A DNA stretch of 64,000 nucleotides. Source: Planctomycetota bacterium (lineage in GTDB: Bacteria > Planctomycetota > UBA1135 > GCA-002748355). The stretch is taken from contig JACKHW010000001.1 of the NCBI GenBank assembly GCA_020638795.1, positions 797,438 through 861,437 on the forward strand, written 5' to 3'. The notes below the pieces were generated by a model that had not been told where the DNA came from, made no database searches, and saw nothing but the letters and a program-made list of their open reading frames with translations. The number at the start of each line of letters is the position of its first letter. Within the stretch, counting starts at the first letter, position 1. The position numbers and the translations under genes are program-made. This document shows positions 42,181 through 50,115 of the stretch, piece by piece.

Positions 42181-43211
42181 TGAACACATCCACCTCGAGG
42201 ACCATATCGATGCGCACCGTGATCTTGGGAGTTGCCACGCTCACCTTTCCGCTTCTCGTCGGCTGCAAGAGCGTCGATCCCGATCTGCGTCGCGATGAGA
42301 TCCGCGACAAGGCTCCAGCCGCGCTCAAGGTCGCGATCTGCCAGCCCACGTTCAGCTTCCAGGCGAACGCCTCCAATGCCTCCCTCAACTTCGGAAGCAA
42401 CGCGACCGCCCTGCACGATGCACTCTTCGAGCAGCTGTCGGAACTCAACACCGTTACGAGCATCGTCAAAGCCGCAGGCGCGGGCGACGAGACCGACGGC
42501 GCCGATGTGTACATCGAATCGGAACTCCTGGGCTCGCCGGACTTCGACTCCAGCAGCTTCGCGAGCACATGGCTCGCGTCCGGAGGACTCTGGTTGGTTT
42601 CCTGGATCGGCGGTCTGTTGACGGACGACACGGCCTACCAGTCGAGCCTGACGTTGAAGTTCAAGGTCAAGAATGCCGTGACGCGTGGGGACGAGAGCAG
42701 CGGCGAACTACCGCTCGGCTCCCTGTCGACGAGCTTCTGGGAGCGCAATCGCCTCTTGAGCTTCTCGGGTCTGCAATCTCTGATTTTGCCCCCGTTCTGG
42801 ACATCGGACGACACGTCGACGACGAGCACGGCGTTGACGAACCGGGCGACAGAAGCCTTCGCGCTCCGCCTCGCGAACTACCTGAAGAGCGACTTCGAAC
42901 GCAGTGCCCGAGACGCGGGAACCGGTAGCCTGGAACTCCGCGGTCTCGTCAACGGCACGTCGACCACCAACGCGAAGATTCAGTTGATCGGCACGATCGT
43001 CACCGACGAGAAGCTCAAGGCACTGAGCATCGCCGTGAACAATACAGACCTCGGTGCTGTCGAGATGGAGAGCAAGCTCGTCGACACCAAGTGGGAGACA
43101 CCGATCAACAAGAGCATCCCGCTCAACCCGGGCGAGAACGAGATCCATCTCGAGGGCAGCAGCACGGCCCGTAGCGACTTCCGCCGTACGTTGCGCATCA
43201 CGCGATCGTAG
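42177..43211 (+). CDS. Lipoprotein of unknown function, coupled to the kinase
   Basis: A 344-residue protein starting ATGATG, overlapping the kinase stop by four bases, so translation is coupled. Lipobox LVGC lies at about residues 27-30. A CsgG-like layout (an early strand KVAICQPTF, a region predicting subunit interaction, a hydrophobic stretch WLASGGLWLVSWIGGLL near 130) is faintly suggested but not strong enough to name. The C-terminal third is beta-rich (LELRGLVNGTSTT, GENEIHLEG). Its tight coupling to a transmembrane kinase suggests it works at the membrane with that kinase, perhaps as an extracytoplasmic partner. Confidence 0.68.
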   Translation: MMNTSTSRTISMRTVILGVATLTFPLLVGCKSVDPDLRRDEIRDKAPAALKVAICQPTFSFQANASNASLNFGSNATALHDALFEQLSELNTVTSIVKAAGAGDETDGADVYIESELLGSPDFDSSSFASTWLASGGLWLVSWIGGLLTDDTAYQSSLTLKFKVKNAVTRGDESSGELPLGSLSTSFWERNRLLSFSGLQSLILPPFWTSDDTSTTSTALTNRATEAFALRLANYLKSDFERSARDAGTGSLELRGLVNGTSTTNAKIQLIGTIVTDEKLKALSIAVNNTDLGAVEMESKLVDTKWETPINKSIPLNPGENEIHLEGSSTARSDFRRTLRITRS

Positions 43212-43304
43212 ACGCGCGCACGTCTCGGCATCACGGACACTTGCGTGGGGGTCACGTGCCGCGCGACGAGCAGCAGAGACAGGCGATCCGAAGGAGTCAT
43301 CCGC

Positions 43305-43832
43305 ATGTGCAAGAGCAATCTCAATCCGAACGCCAAGCCTTTCGTGCCCGGTGCGGGTGTGAATGCCCTGGAACCCGGTCCGCAGCCAGTCGTCGTTCCT
43401 CAGCCGCAAGTCGAGCCACCGGCGCCCGTCGTGGCGGCACCCGAGCAGGATCCGCCGGCCGACGAAAACAGCGTGATTGCCTACGCCAACAACTTCGCCG
43501 ACAAGCACACTCGTGAGCACATCGAGACCTCCACCGCGGTCGTTGTCGGCCGCTCACGGGGTCCGAAGGTCCAGTTCAGCACTGTCTTCCGCAAGGCGTA
43601 TCTCGAACACCAAGTGCTCGACAACGCGAGGGGCAAGGCGACCGGCAACTACAGTCTGAGCATCGCCTGCCACTCCCTCGGTGCCGGCGACTTCGCCCTC
43701 GCCGGACGCAACAACAAGGGCAACTGGATCGCGATGAAGAACCCGATGTTCTTCTGCAAGGTCTGCTACCGAGTCACCTCGCCAGCGGGGCAGCGTACCG
43801 TGACGCTGACGCACATCGAAACCGACTTCTGA
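43305..43832 (+). CDS. Hypothetical protein with Pro-rich N-terminus
   Basis: A 175-residue protein. ATG 43305 is chosen because AAGGAG lies about eight bases upstream. There is no export signal. The first 55 residues are Pro/Val/Ala-rich and likely unstructured (PQPVVVPQPQVEPPAPVV). The remainder looks like a compact beta domain (VQFSTVFRKAYLEHQVL, YSLSIACHSLGAGDFALAG, FFCKVCYRVTSPAGQRTVT). I do not recognise the family. It follows the kinase-lipoprotein pair by 93 bases and may be in the same transcript. Its end abuts the convergent FG-GAP lipoprotein gene with one base between stops. Confidence 0.62.
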   Translation: MCKSNLNPNAKPFVPGAGVNALEPGPQPVVVPQPQVEPPAPVVAAPEQDPPADENSVIAYANNFADKHTREHIETSTAVVVGRSRGPKVQFSTVFRKAYLEHQVLDNARGKATGNYSLSIACHSLGAGDFALAGRNNKGNWIAMKNPMFFCKVCYRVTSPAGQRTVTLTHIETDF

Positions 43833-43833
43833 A

Positions 43834-46800
43834 CTACTGGTACGAGCGCTCGAGCCGCAGCAGGCGTGGTGAAGACTCTTCGGTCCCGGCGATCGCCTCG
43901 AGGAGCCCATCACCGTTCTCGTCGGCGACGACGAGGGACAGCTTGCGCTGCGGCGGGTTCTCGAGCGGAGAACGGACCATGCGCGCCGAGAAGCGTCCCG
44001 TCAGTGGCGAGATCTCCGGGATGATCATGCGCGAGTCCTGCTGCGTCAGGAACAGCCCGGACGCGTAGGCACCGGTGCCCTGGTCGAAGCCGAGCGCCAA
44101 GAAGCTAGTGCCGCTGACCGGTCGGACCGACTCGAACTGCATCAATCGTTGCGCGTCGAGCGTGTTCTTGTCCGGCGTGGCGAACTTGCCGTCGTCGCCC
44201 TGCGGGAAGTAGTAGACGCGGTAGGCAATCTTGCCCGCCACGTCGGCCGCGGTCGCGACGACGAGGTCTTCGCGCGAGTCACTTGTCACCGACGCGGCCT
44301 GGATCCCGATGACCGTCTCCTGCGCCGGGAACAGGTCCCAGATGACAGGGGTCTGATAGTTCGTGTGCGCTTCCAGATAGATGATCTTGTCGCTGCCACC
44401 GCCCTCGAGCGCGAAGATGTGCTGACGGTTCTTGTTGTAGCGCATATCGACGTCCAGAAGCTGGCCCGAACGCACGAGCGCGACATGCTCCGTCGAGACG
44501 ACGTTCGACACTAGCGGCTGACTGTCGAAGCGGAAGATCGACTCGTTCGCGTTCGTCTGCGCATTGAATTCGACCGTGCGCGTCGCCGTGTAGAACCGAG
44601 CCGACGAAGTATCGCCCAGGACCGCCAAGAGTCGCTTCTCGACACCCTCGAGAGTGCCCGACGGACCCAGAAGCGGTCGCGTGAACCAAAGTGTTCGCGC
44701 GCTCGTGTCCAAGCGAGCCACGTCCCGCACCGAAATCTGGTCGTTTGTCCGCCCGATGTAGTTGACCACATGACCGTCGATCGCAGCCGGGACGTAGGCC
44801 AAGACTTCGATGAACTCGGGCCGGGCTCCCGCCAAGCCGCTCAATTGCTCTGGCCAGTAGACGGCATTCGTCGGACCTCCCTTCAGGCCACCGGTGAGCA
44901 GCTCGAACGTATCGTCTTCACGTCCCGTGTAGATAGCGCCGCCGTTGATCAAGTCGGGCAGGTTGTCGCCGTTGACGTCGAAGAGTCCGGGCTGCCGCGC
45001 GACGATCGAGCCCGCGTTGCGGATCTCCGCAAGACCCGTCGGGACTCCGCTCAACGTCGAGGAAAAGTACGAGAACTTGCCCGTCTTCGGGTTGAGGTTG
45101 TTGTCGAAGTCCTTGACCATCAGGTCGATCAGCCCGTCGCCGTTCACGTCGATCGGGTCGGCGAACTCGAGCCGCATGGTCGCCGCGGAGCCCTCGGTGG
45201 CGACGTCGGTCATGAGCGGGCGGATTTCGGCGGATGGCTGCGCGGCGAGCAGGTCCAGCAGCAGGAGCTCGACTCGTGCTCTGCGCTGATCGGCGGACCT
45301 CTTGAGGAAGACCAACAGGTCTCCGTTCCCGTCCTGATCGATGTCCTTCCCGGAGATCCCCGTGAGCGTGTGCTGGGCTTCCGTTCCGACCGAGTCATCA
45401 GGGAGTCGGATCTCCGTCCAAGCATCGGCAAACTTTCCGTTCGCGTCCTGGGTCAGGATGTAGGCGTAGCGCTCCTTCCGCAACTTGGCGTTGCCACGGA
45501 ATTCCTCGACGATGACGATGTTCGGGCGACCTGGGCGCGACTTCACCTGCATTGTCGAGATGTCCGAGCGCGCAAGCTCGGACGCGAGACGCCGGGTCTG
45601 TGTCTTCTCGTCGAAAGGCAGATCCGGCAGCGTCGGCAGGCGCGTCACCTCCCACGTCACGCTCTGTCCCGCGTCGGCTGTGGAGACGCGGAACAGGTTC
45701 ATGAAGCCGTCCTTGTCTGAGCCGTGGGTGCCCGCGGTCGCGAGCACGTAAGCCTTGTCCGTTACGTCGGTTCGCGTGTCCACATCGACGAGGAACGGAT
45801 AATATCCGTCCAGTCCGGAGTACGTAGCCGGGACCTCGCTCGTCAAGCTCACGGTGCCGTTCGTCACCGCCTTCAGGCGCGGACGAGCGCCCTTCGTCGC
45901 CTGGCTGAACTCGACCAGCTGCAAGAAGACCTCGCGCTCGCGCGCGTTCGTCGGATTCTGGGTGTAGCTCGGGATCAGCGCGAAGCTCTTCGACGCCAGC
46001 GCGAGCTCCGAAGACGGCATGGTAGCCGATTGGAAGTCTTCTCCGAGGAGCGAGAACTCCGAGGCGGGCAACAGATCACGCGTCGCGGACGCGCTCGGAA
46101 TGCGCGGCCAGCGGATGTACTCGAGTTTGCCTCGGATCATCGTCATGCAGGCGATGGCCGTGTCGGGCTCGAAATCGACCGGCAAGGTATTCGCGAAGTT
46201 CTCGGTGGGGTCGGTCAACTGCAACGGCTTCAGGTCCGGGACGACGATCGTCGCGAACTGCTGATCAGGAATGAGGATCTGCTCCGTCTCGACCGCACCC
46301 CTCTGCGTCAGGAAGATCTGCAGCGAGCGATTGTAGGGATTCGACGCGTTGCTGATCAGTCGCACGTAGCCGTCGGCGAGCGTCGTCCGCGTCGTGCGGA
46401 AGGGGTTCGTCTGCAAAATCGTCGCATTCGAAACCTGCGTGTTCGATGCCACGTCCTGTCCGGCGCGGTTCTTCGCCGTCGCCTTGACGTACAGGCGCGC
46501 GGTGTTGATCCCCTGGCGCGAGTCGATGCCGAGGCCGATGTCCGTCGCGATGTTCCAGACGACGACGTGGTCCGTGATGCTGTCCGGCGCGAGCTCCACA
46601 TCGAGAGCGGAGTTCGCACCCTTGGCTTCGATCGTGGCTTGCTTCCGCAGCCCGCTGTCGTTCACCTGATACTCGACGTCGAGCTTCGCTGGCAGCTTCT
46701 CGAAGTTGCCGTTGAACACCCGGATCGTGACCGTCGCCTTGAGGATCGCGCGGTTGAGATCGATCGCGGACGAACTCGGGATCGAGACTTGCGTCACGAT

Positions 46801-46956
46801 CGGCTCCTTGAACGCGATGACTTCGGTCGTGCGATTGCTGCCGCTGCTTTCGTTGATCAGGAGGCCGATCCCGGTGGGACCGCAGGAGAGAATCATGACC
46901 GACGCGGCAATCGCCAGAACGAGCGCGACGAGAAGACGGGCCAACGAGCGGTGCAT
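43834..46956 (-). CDS. Large FG-GAP/VCBS-repeat lipoprotein
   Basis: A 1040-residue protein. ATG 46956 starts a lipoprotein signal (RLLVALVLAIAASVMILSC) with the Cys at about residue 25. A beta-sandwich-like N-terminal third follows, then FG-GAP/VCBS-type calcium motifs along the rest: DQDGNGDLLVFLK, DVNGDGLIDLMVKD, DVNGDNLPDLINGG and DENGDGLLEAIAGT. These repeats usually form an integrin-alpha-like propeller used for adhesion or ligand binding at the surface. It lies upstream (in map terms) of the type VI effector genes on the same strand, but a 376-base gap separates them. It ends LERSYQ. Confidence 0.78.
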   Translation of the reverse strand: MHRSLARLLVALVLAIAASVMILSCGPTGIGLLINESSGSNRTTEVIAFKEPIVTQVSIPSSSAIDLNRAILKATVTIRVFNGNFEKLPAKLDVEYQVNDSGLRKQATIEAKGANSALDVELAPDSITDHVVVWNIATDIGLGIDSRQGINTARLYVKATAKNRAGQDVASNTQVSNATILQTNPFRTTRTTLADGYVRLISNASNPYNRSLQIFLTQRGAVETEQILIPDQQFATIVVPDLKPLQLTDPTENFANTLPVDFEPDTAIACMTMIRGKLEYIRWPRIPSASATRDLLPASEFSLLGEDFQSATMPSSELALASKSFALIPSYTQNPTNAREREVFLQLVEFSQATKGARPRLKAVTNGTVSLTSEVPATYSGLDGYYPFLVDVDTRTDVTDKAYVLATAGTHGSDKDGFMNLFRVSTADAGQSVTWEVTRLPTLPDLPFDEKTQTRRLASELARSDISTMQVKSRPGRPNIVIVEEFRGNAKLRKERYAYILTQDANGKFADAWTEIRLPDDSVGTEAQHTLTGISGKDIDQDGNGDLLVFLKRSADQRRARVELLLLDLLAAQPSAEIRPLMTDVATEGSAATMRLEFADPIDVNGDGLIDLMVKDFDNNLNPKTGKFSYFSSTLSGVPTGLAEIRNAGSIVARQPGLFDVNGDNLPDLINGGAIYTGREDDTFELLTGGLKGGPTNAVYWPEQLSGLAGARPEFIEVLAYVPAAIDGHVVNYIGRTNDQISVRDVARLDTSARTLWFTRPLLGPSGTLEGVEKRLLAVLGDTSSARFYTATRTVEFNAQTNANESIFRFDSQPLVSNVVSTEHVALVRSGQLLDVDMRYNKNRQHIFALEGGGSDKIIYLEAHTNYQTPVIWDLFPAQETVIGIQAASVTSDSREDLVVATAADVAGKIAYRVYYFPQGDDGKFATPDKNTLDAQRLMQFESVRPVSGTSFLALGFDQGTGAYASGLFLTQQDSRMIIPEISPLTGRFSARMVRSPLENPPQRKLSLVVADENGDGLLEAIAGTEESSPRLLRLERSYQ

Positions 46957-47332
46957 ACGAGAGATCTCGGTTGTCGTGGGGGAGGAGGAGGTTGCGACTG
47001 TCGGACAAAACGCCGGATCGCGCTGCCCAAGAGATGCTACTGCCGTTCGCGTCAGCCAGAAACCCGCGGCCCTCGACATGATCGCACGCCCTGCGGCGGG
47101 CGAGCAGTTTTTCCCTGCAGGGCGGGGAACGCGCGGACTCCGCGAGGAGCGGACGCAAACTCGTGGAAGTCTACACAAAGCCGCTGGGTGAGGCGGCGAT
47201 CGGACCGGTCGATCGTCGCGCACTTGCGAGTCGTCGGGCGATGCAAGTCAATCGTCGATCACGAAGACGCAGCCCGCATCCTGCGGTATTGCCGGGTTCT
47301 CGTCGCGCACACCGCCAGGGTCGATGGCCACT
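46957..47332. other. Intergenic region between the effector module and the FG-GAP lipoprotein
   Basis: 376 bases with no supportable gene on either strand. It should hold the minus-strand promoter of the FG-GAP lipoprotein gene. It contains an inverted repeat GCCCTGC (47088-47094) / GCAGGGC (47117-47123), whose loop includes a T-rich tract. No insertion sequence ends or duplications are seen. Confidence 0.4.
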
Positions 47333-47905
47333 TCAGGTGAGCACGACTTCGTGCGCGATGATGCCAAATCCCTCTTCTGGAGATGACGCGAGGACCGTGC
47401 GAATCGCACGCTCGGACATGACCAGACAACCTCCGTTCGGTTCCCGAAACATCTCGAGACCACTCAAGAGATCGCGCTTCAGCGCCAAGACGTCGAAGGA
47501 AACAAGCGCTGGCTCGCCATCTTCGTTGCCCGCCATGATCTCACTGTACCGAGAGCTTTCGAGATCCGTCGCATCGACCAGGCCGAGCACGTTGAAGGCG
47601 AAGTAGTTCCCCCATTCGGCTCCCGTCTCGGGGTTCCGGAGCACTGCGGGAAAGAGCTCGAAGTTGTCGATGCCGACGGCTCTCAGCGCATCTGCAAACA
47701 GACCGCTGACAACCGGAATCGAAGTCGAGTAGTCGAAGAAGTGGTGCGGCTTGTCACCCGAACCGTACGACGTTTCGAAGACTAGCGGATTCGGTAGCTG
47801 CGCCTGGATGAGCGAGCCGCGTTCGAAATCGATCTCCTCGTCGATCTCGGGCTCTTCGTCAATGGTGTGATCGAGCAACCAGCTCTCTCTGATCCAGAAA
47901 TACAT
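47333..47905 (-). CDS. DUF1629/Imm11-type immunity protein
   Basis: A 190-residue cytoplasmic protein that fits the Imm11 (DUF1629, PF07791) immunity family: an N-terminal YFWIRESWLLD strand, a middle region describing ordered strands (FDYSTSIPVVSGLFADALRA, NFELFPAVL), and the typical late block LKRDLLSGLEMFREPNGGCLVMSERAIRTVL ending ..GFGIIAHEVVLT, where 'FR ... lvSeR' is the family's usual motif. It starts 13 bases after the stop of the AHH nuclease gene (ATG 47905, or GTG one codon earlier), the standard order for an effector and its antidote. The proposed role is to bind and block that nuclease in the producing cell and its kin. Confidence 0.72.
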   Translation of the reverse strand: MYFWIRESWLLDHTIDEEPEIDEEIDFERGSLIQAQLPNPLVFETSYGSGDKPHHFFDYSTSIPVVSGLFADALRAVGIDNFELFPAVLRNPETGAEWGNYFAFNVLGLVDATDLESSRYSEIMAGNEDGEPALVSFDVLALKRDLLSGLEMFREPNGGCLVMSERAIRTVLASSPEEGFGIIAHEVVLT

Positions 47906-47918
47906 CACTGGCTTCGCC

Positions 47919-48782
47919 TCATCCGGACAGCACTTGGCCCGAAGGCAGCCCGTGCCCGCAGACAGGTCTGTGGTACTCCAGGGCAAGCCGCGAAATGAAT
48001 ATGAACCAACTTTGACGAGGTCCGGTCAATTGCCCCTCCGCTGCGGCAGAGAGGTTGTTCAGATAGCGGTTGGCATTTTCGTTCGGCTGAAATGGCGGTT
48101 CCTTTCGTTCGCCATCTTCACAGCACAGCGGGCACTTATTGGACCAGCCCCACATGCGCTTGTTCATCTTCGTCAGCATCTTCTTGAGCCATTTGTCGTA
48201 ACGCTGGTGCTTGACCGCGCCACTGTCCTGAGGGTCGCCGATGTTGTGTGCGCCGAGATGGAACTGACAGCCCTCGGCTGCCATCACGTAATTGGCGATC
48301 TCTTGCCGGTCAATCGAGCCCGTCGTCCACTCTCCTGCGTGCGCACCACCGCGAAAACTCTTTGGCCACGAGGGCGCCCAGATCCCATTCAGTGAACCGT
48401 TGATCGTGTAGCCGGTGTCCTCTTCGATCTGACTTTGCGACGCATCGATCCACTTCTCGAACACGTGATCCTGGAGTGCCTGCTTCCCGCTGATGAGATG
48501 ATGAGCCTGGAACTCGTAGTCTCCGTATTCCGGATGGCTGTGCTTGGACTGTATGGCTGCGCGGGATGCGTGCTTCTTGCCATCGTGTGGCCACGCGCCG
48601 CTCTGCTTGCTGTCAAGCTGCTCAGGATCGACCATGATGTCTTCGAGAATGCCCGAATCGTTGGCGGCTCCCTTGTAGGTCGTATAGCACTTCCCTTTCT
48701 CGACTGGACAGAAGGGGCAGTCGGCATTCGAACCGGAGTCGTGCGCGAGTGCTGGCGGCGCAACGCCTTCGATTAGCTCCAT
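47919..48782 (-). CDS. AHH-motif nuclease, probable type VI secretion effector
   Basis: A 287-residue protein. ATG 48782 is fixed by AGGAGG (48789-48794) six bases upstream. The AHH nuclease pattern of the HNH/Endonuclease VII superfamily is visible: AHHLISGKQAL (A93-H94-H95), TINGSLNGIWAPS (Asn128 and Asn132), then CQFHLGAHN (His175, His179) and RYDKWLKKML. Two Cys pairs, DCPFCPVEKGKC near the N-terminus and CPLCC at about 217-221, may bind zinc for stability. There is no signal peptide. It lies in the vgrG gene cluster, and the next gene encodes an Imm11-type protein, so a DNA- or RNA-degrading antibacterial effector delivered by the type VI machine is the best reading. Confidence 0.78.
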   Translation of the reverse strand: MELIEGVAPPALAHDSGSNADCPFCPVEKGKCYTTYKGAANDSGILEDIMVDPEQLDSKQSGAWPHDGKKHASRAAIQSKHSHPEYGDYEFQAHHLISGKQALQDHVFEKWIDASQSQIEEDTGYTINGSLNGIWAPSWPKSFRGGAHAGEWTTGSIDRQEIANYVMAAEGCQFHLGAHNIGDPQDSGAVKHQRYDKWLKKMLTKMNKRMWGWSNKCPLCCEDGERKEPPFQPNENANRYLNNLSAAAEGQLTGPRQSWFIFISRLALEYHRPVCGHGLPSGQVLSG

Positions 48783-48788
48783 CTCGAT

Positions 48789-48794
48789 CCTCCT
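48789..48794 (-). promoter_or_regulatory. Ribosome binding site deciding the AHH nuclease start
   Basis: A perfect AGGAGG on the minus strand, six bases before ATG 48782. It rejects the longer upstream frame and fixes the N-terminus as MELIEGVAPP. Confidence 0.85.
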
Positions 48795-48924
48795 GTGCGC
48801 AGCGCATCGACGCGCGGGAAAGACGAGCAGCACGACCCGCGCGGGCAGGCGATTGTAGCACTCCGATCCATGGATAAAACGTCTGCGCCAGGTGCGGTCG
48901 CGTCGAGTTCGTATCCGATCGACG

Positions 48925-50061
48925 CTACTTGTACGAGCGCTCCGGCGAACCGCGCGGCGGCAGGTGATCGCCCTGACCCTTCAGCGCCGACTGCTGGAAT
49001 ACGCGGATCGTCGTCTTGACCAAGCCACGAGCTTCCGATCCCACGCCACCGTAGTAGCTCGACGTCGTCGAGAACGCCGTGGCGACCACGTCCGCGAGCG
49101 AGGCGAGCTTCTCGCGCTGGAGTGACTTCGTGATGAAGGGCAGCGTGCGCTTGAGCAGATTGTTGCTGAAGACGCGCGCGGCGGGATCGAGAACCTTGCG
49201 CGAGCGAATCGCCTGATCGACGGCCGCGCGGAAGTAGCTCAAGTCTTCATCCAGCTTCTTCAGTCTTTCGAGCTGCTTGAGCAGTGTGCCCTTCGGAATC
49301 TTGCTCAACTCGTTCGCGTATTTCGACGTCTTGAGGAGTCGACTCCCTCCCTTGACCGCCTTGACGGCGCCAGCGGCCCCCCCGAACAGGGACACGACGT
49401 CGAGCGCCATGTCGAGCGAGTTGATCCACTGACCGTCCGCGCTCTGCACGTACTCGCCGAAGTCGTCACTCGTCTCCTTGGCGATCGCGAGACCGCACTG
49501 GGTCGTTGTCGCCGTCGCGGCCGCGTAGCTGACGACCAACACCGCCGTCGACGTACCCGCGCTCGGAATCTCCGCCGCAGCGCTGAGACCGACGCCGGCC
49601 CAACTGATCGCCGCTCCACCGCAGTTGAGGATGATCCCGTTCCAGCTCTCCCACCACGTCCGCTCGGCCTCGGGTCCGGTCACCTGGAGCTCGAAGACGA
49701 CCCACGTTTCGAGCGTCGAAGGGTGGTCGGACTTGCGGCACTGCAACGGTTCTGCACCAGGGAGCACGAGTACGATGCCGGCCCCCTTCAGCTCCGGAGA
49801 GCTATCCACCTCGCGGAAGATCTTGTCGAGCACGGACTGACCCGCCGCGACGTCGCGTTCATCTTGCGACTGCGGACTCTGCGCGACAGCCGTTGGCTCT
49901 GCATGATCACAGTGTCCGACTGGCCCCGGCGAATCGCCAAGACACCACGGCACATCAGGATCCGCGTAGTCGTTGACACCGAGCGATCCCGGCGTCGGAG
50001 CCTTGCAAACGAGCTCCGACGGCGAGAAGCCCTCGGGGCCGCAGCTGTTGGTCTCACCCAT
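48925..50061 (-). CDS. Candidate type VI effector, unrecognised family
   Basis: A 378-residue protein without a signal peptide. The N-terminal about 110 residues are Cys/Pro-rich (SCGPEGFSP, LVCKAPTPGSLGVNDY, VPWCLGD, GHCDH) with seven cysteines. A long weakly hydrophobic region follows at about 142-194 (Gly/Ala/Thr-rich), with a second at 215-236 (LDMALDVVSLFGGAAGAVKAV). The last 130 residues are helical and basic (KGTLLKQLERLKKLDEDL, ITKSLQREKLASLADVV). Central Ala/Gly-rich hydrophobic regions before a helical tail are common in type VI effectors that enter membranes. The gene sits between the HEAT-repeat and AHH nuclease genes of the vgrG cluster. I see no catalytic motif and no adjacent immunity gene of its own, so its role could also be structural or chaperone-like. 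Confidence 0.62.
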   Translation of the reverse strand: MGETNSCGPEGFSPSELVCKAPTPGSLGVNDYADPDVPWCLGDSPGPVGHCDHAEPTAVAQSPQSQDERDVAAGQSVLDKIFREVDSSPELKGAGIVLVLPGAEPLQCRKSDHPSTLETWVVFELQVTGPEAERTWWESWNGIILNCGGAAISWAGVGLSAAAEIPSAGTSTAVLVVSYAAATATTTQCGLAIAKETSDDFGEYVQSADGQWINSLDMALDVVSLFGGAAGAVKAVKGGSRLLKTSKYANELSKIPKGTLLKQLERLKKLDEDLSYFRAAVDQAIRSRKVLDPAARVFSNNLLKRTLPFITKSLQREKLASLADVVATAFSTTSSYYGGVGSEARGLVKTTIRVFQQSALKGQGDHLPPRGSPERSYK

Positions 50062-50115
50062 GGTTCGCGTGTCGCAAGGGGCCTCGGGACTCGAAGAACA
50101 TAGCGAAACTCGCGG

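Noticed and set aside
42177..43211. CsgG-type lipoprotein or TssJ
   Set aside because: The length is too great for TssJ, and the CsgG resemblance is only a general layout; no conserved segment could be matched.
47088..47123. Intrinsic terminator downstream of the immunity gene
   Set aside because: The T-rich tract lies inside the loop, not after the stem, and the spacing is poor.
43834..48950. Shared protein ends ERSYQ (FG-GAP lipoprotein) and ERSYK (candidate effector) as a common tag
   Set aside because: Only five residues match in two otherwise unrelated proteins; chance is the simpler explanation.
48925..50061. PAAR or DUF4150 domain in the Cys-rich candidate effector
   Set aside because: The N-terminus lacks the repeated Pro-Ala-Ala-Arg-like and His/Cys cone pattern; only the location suggests it.
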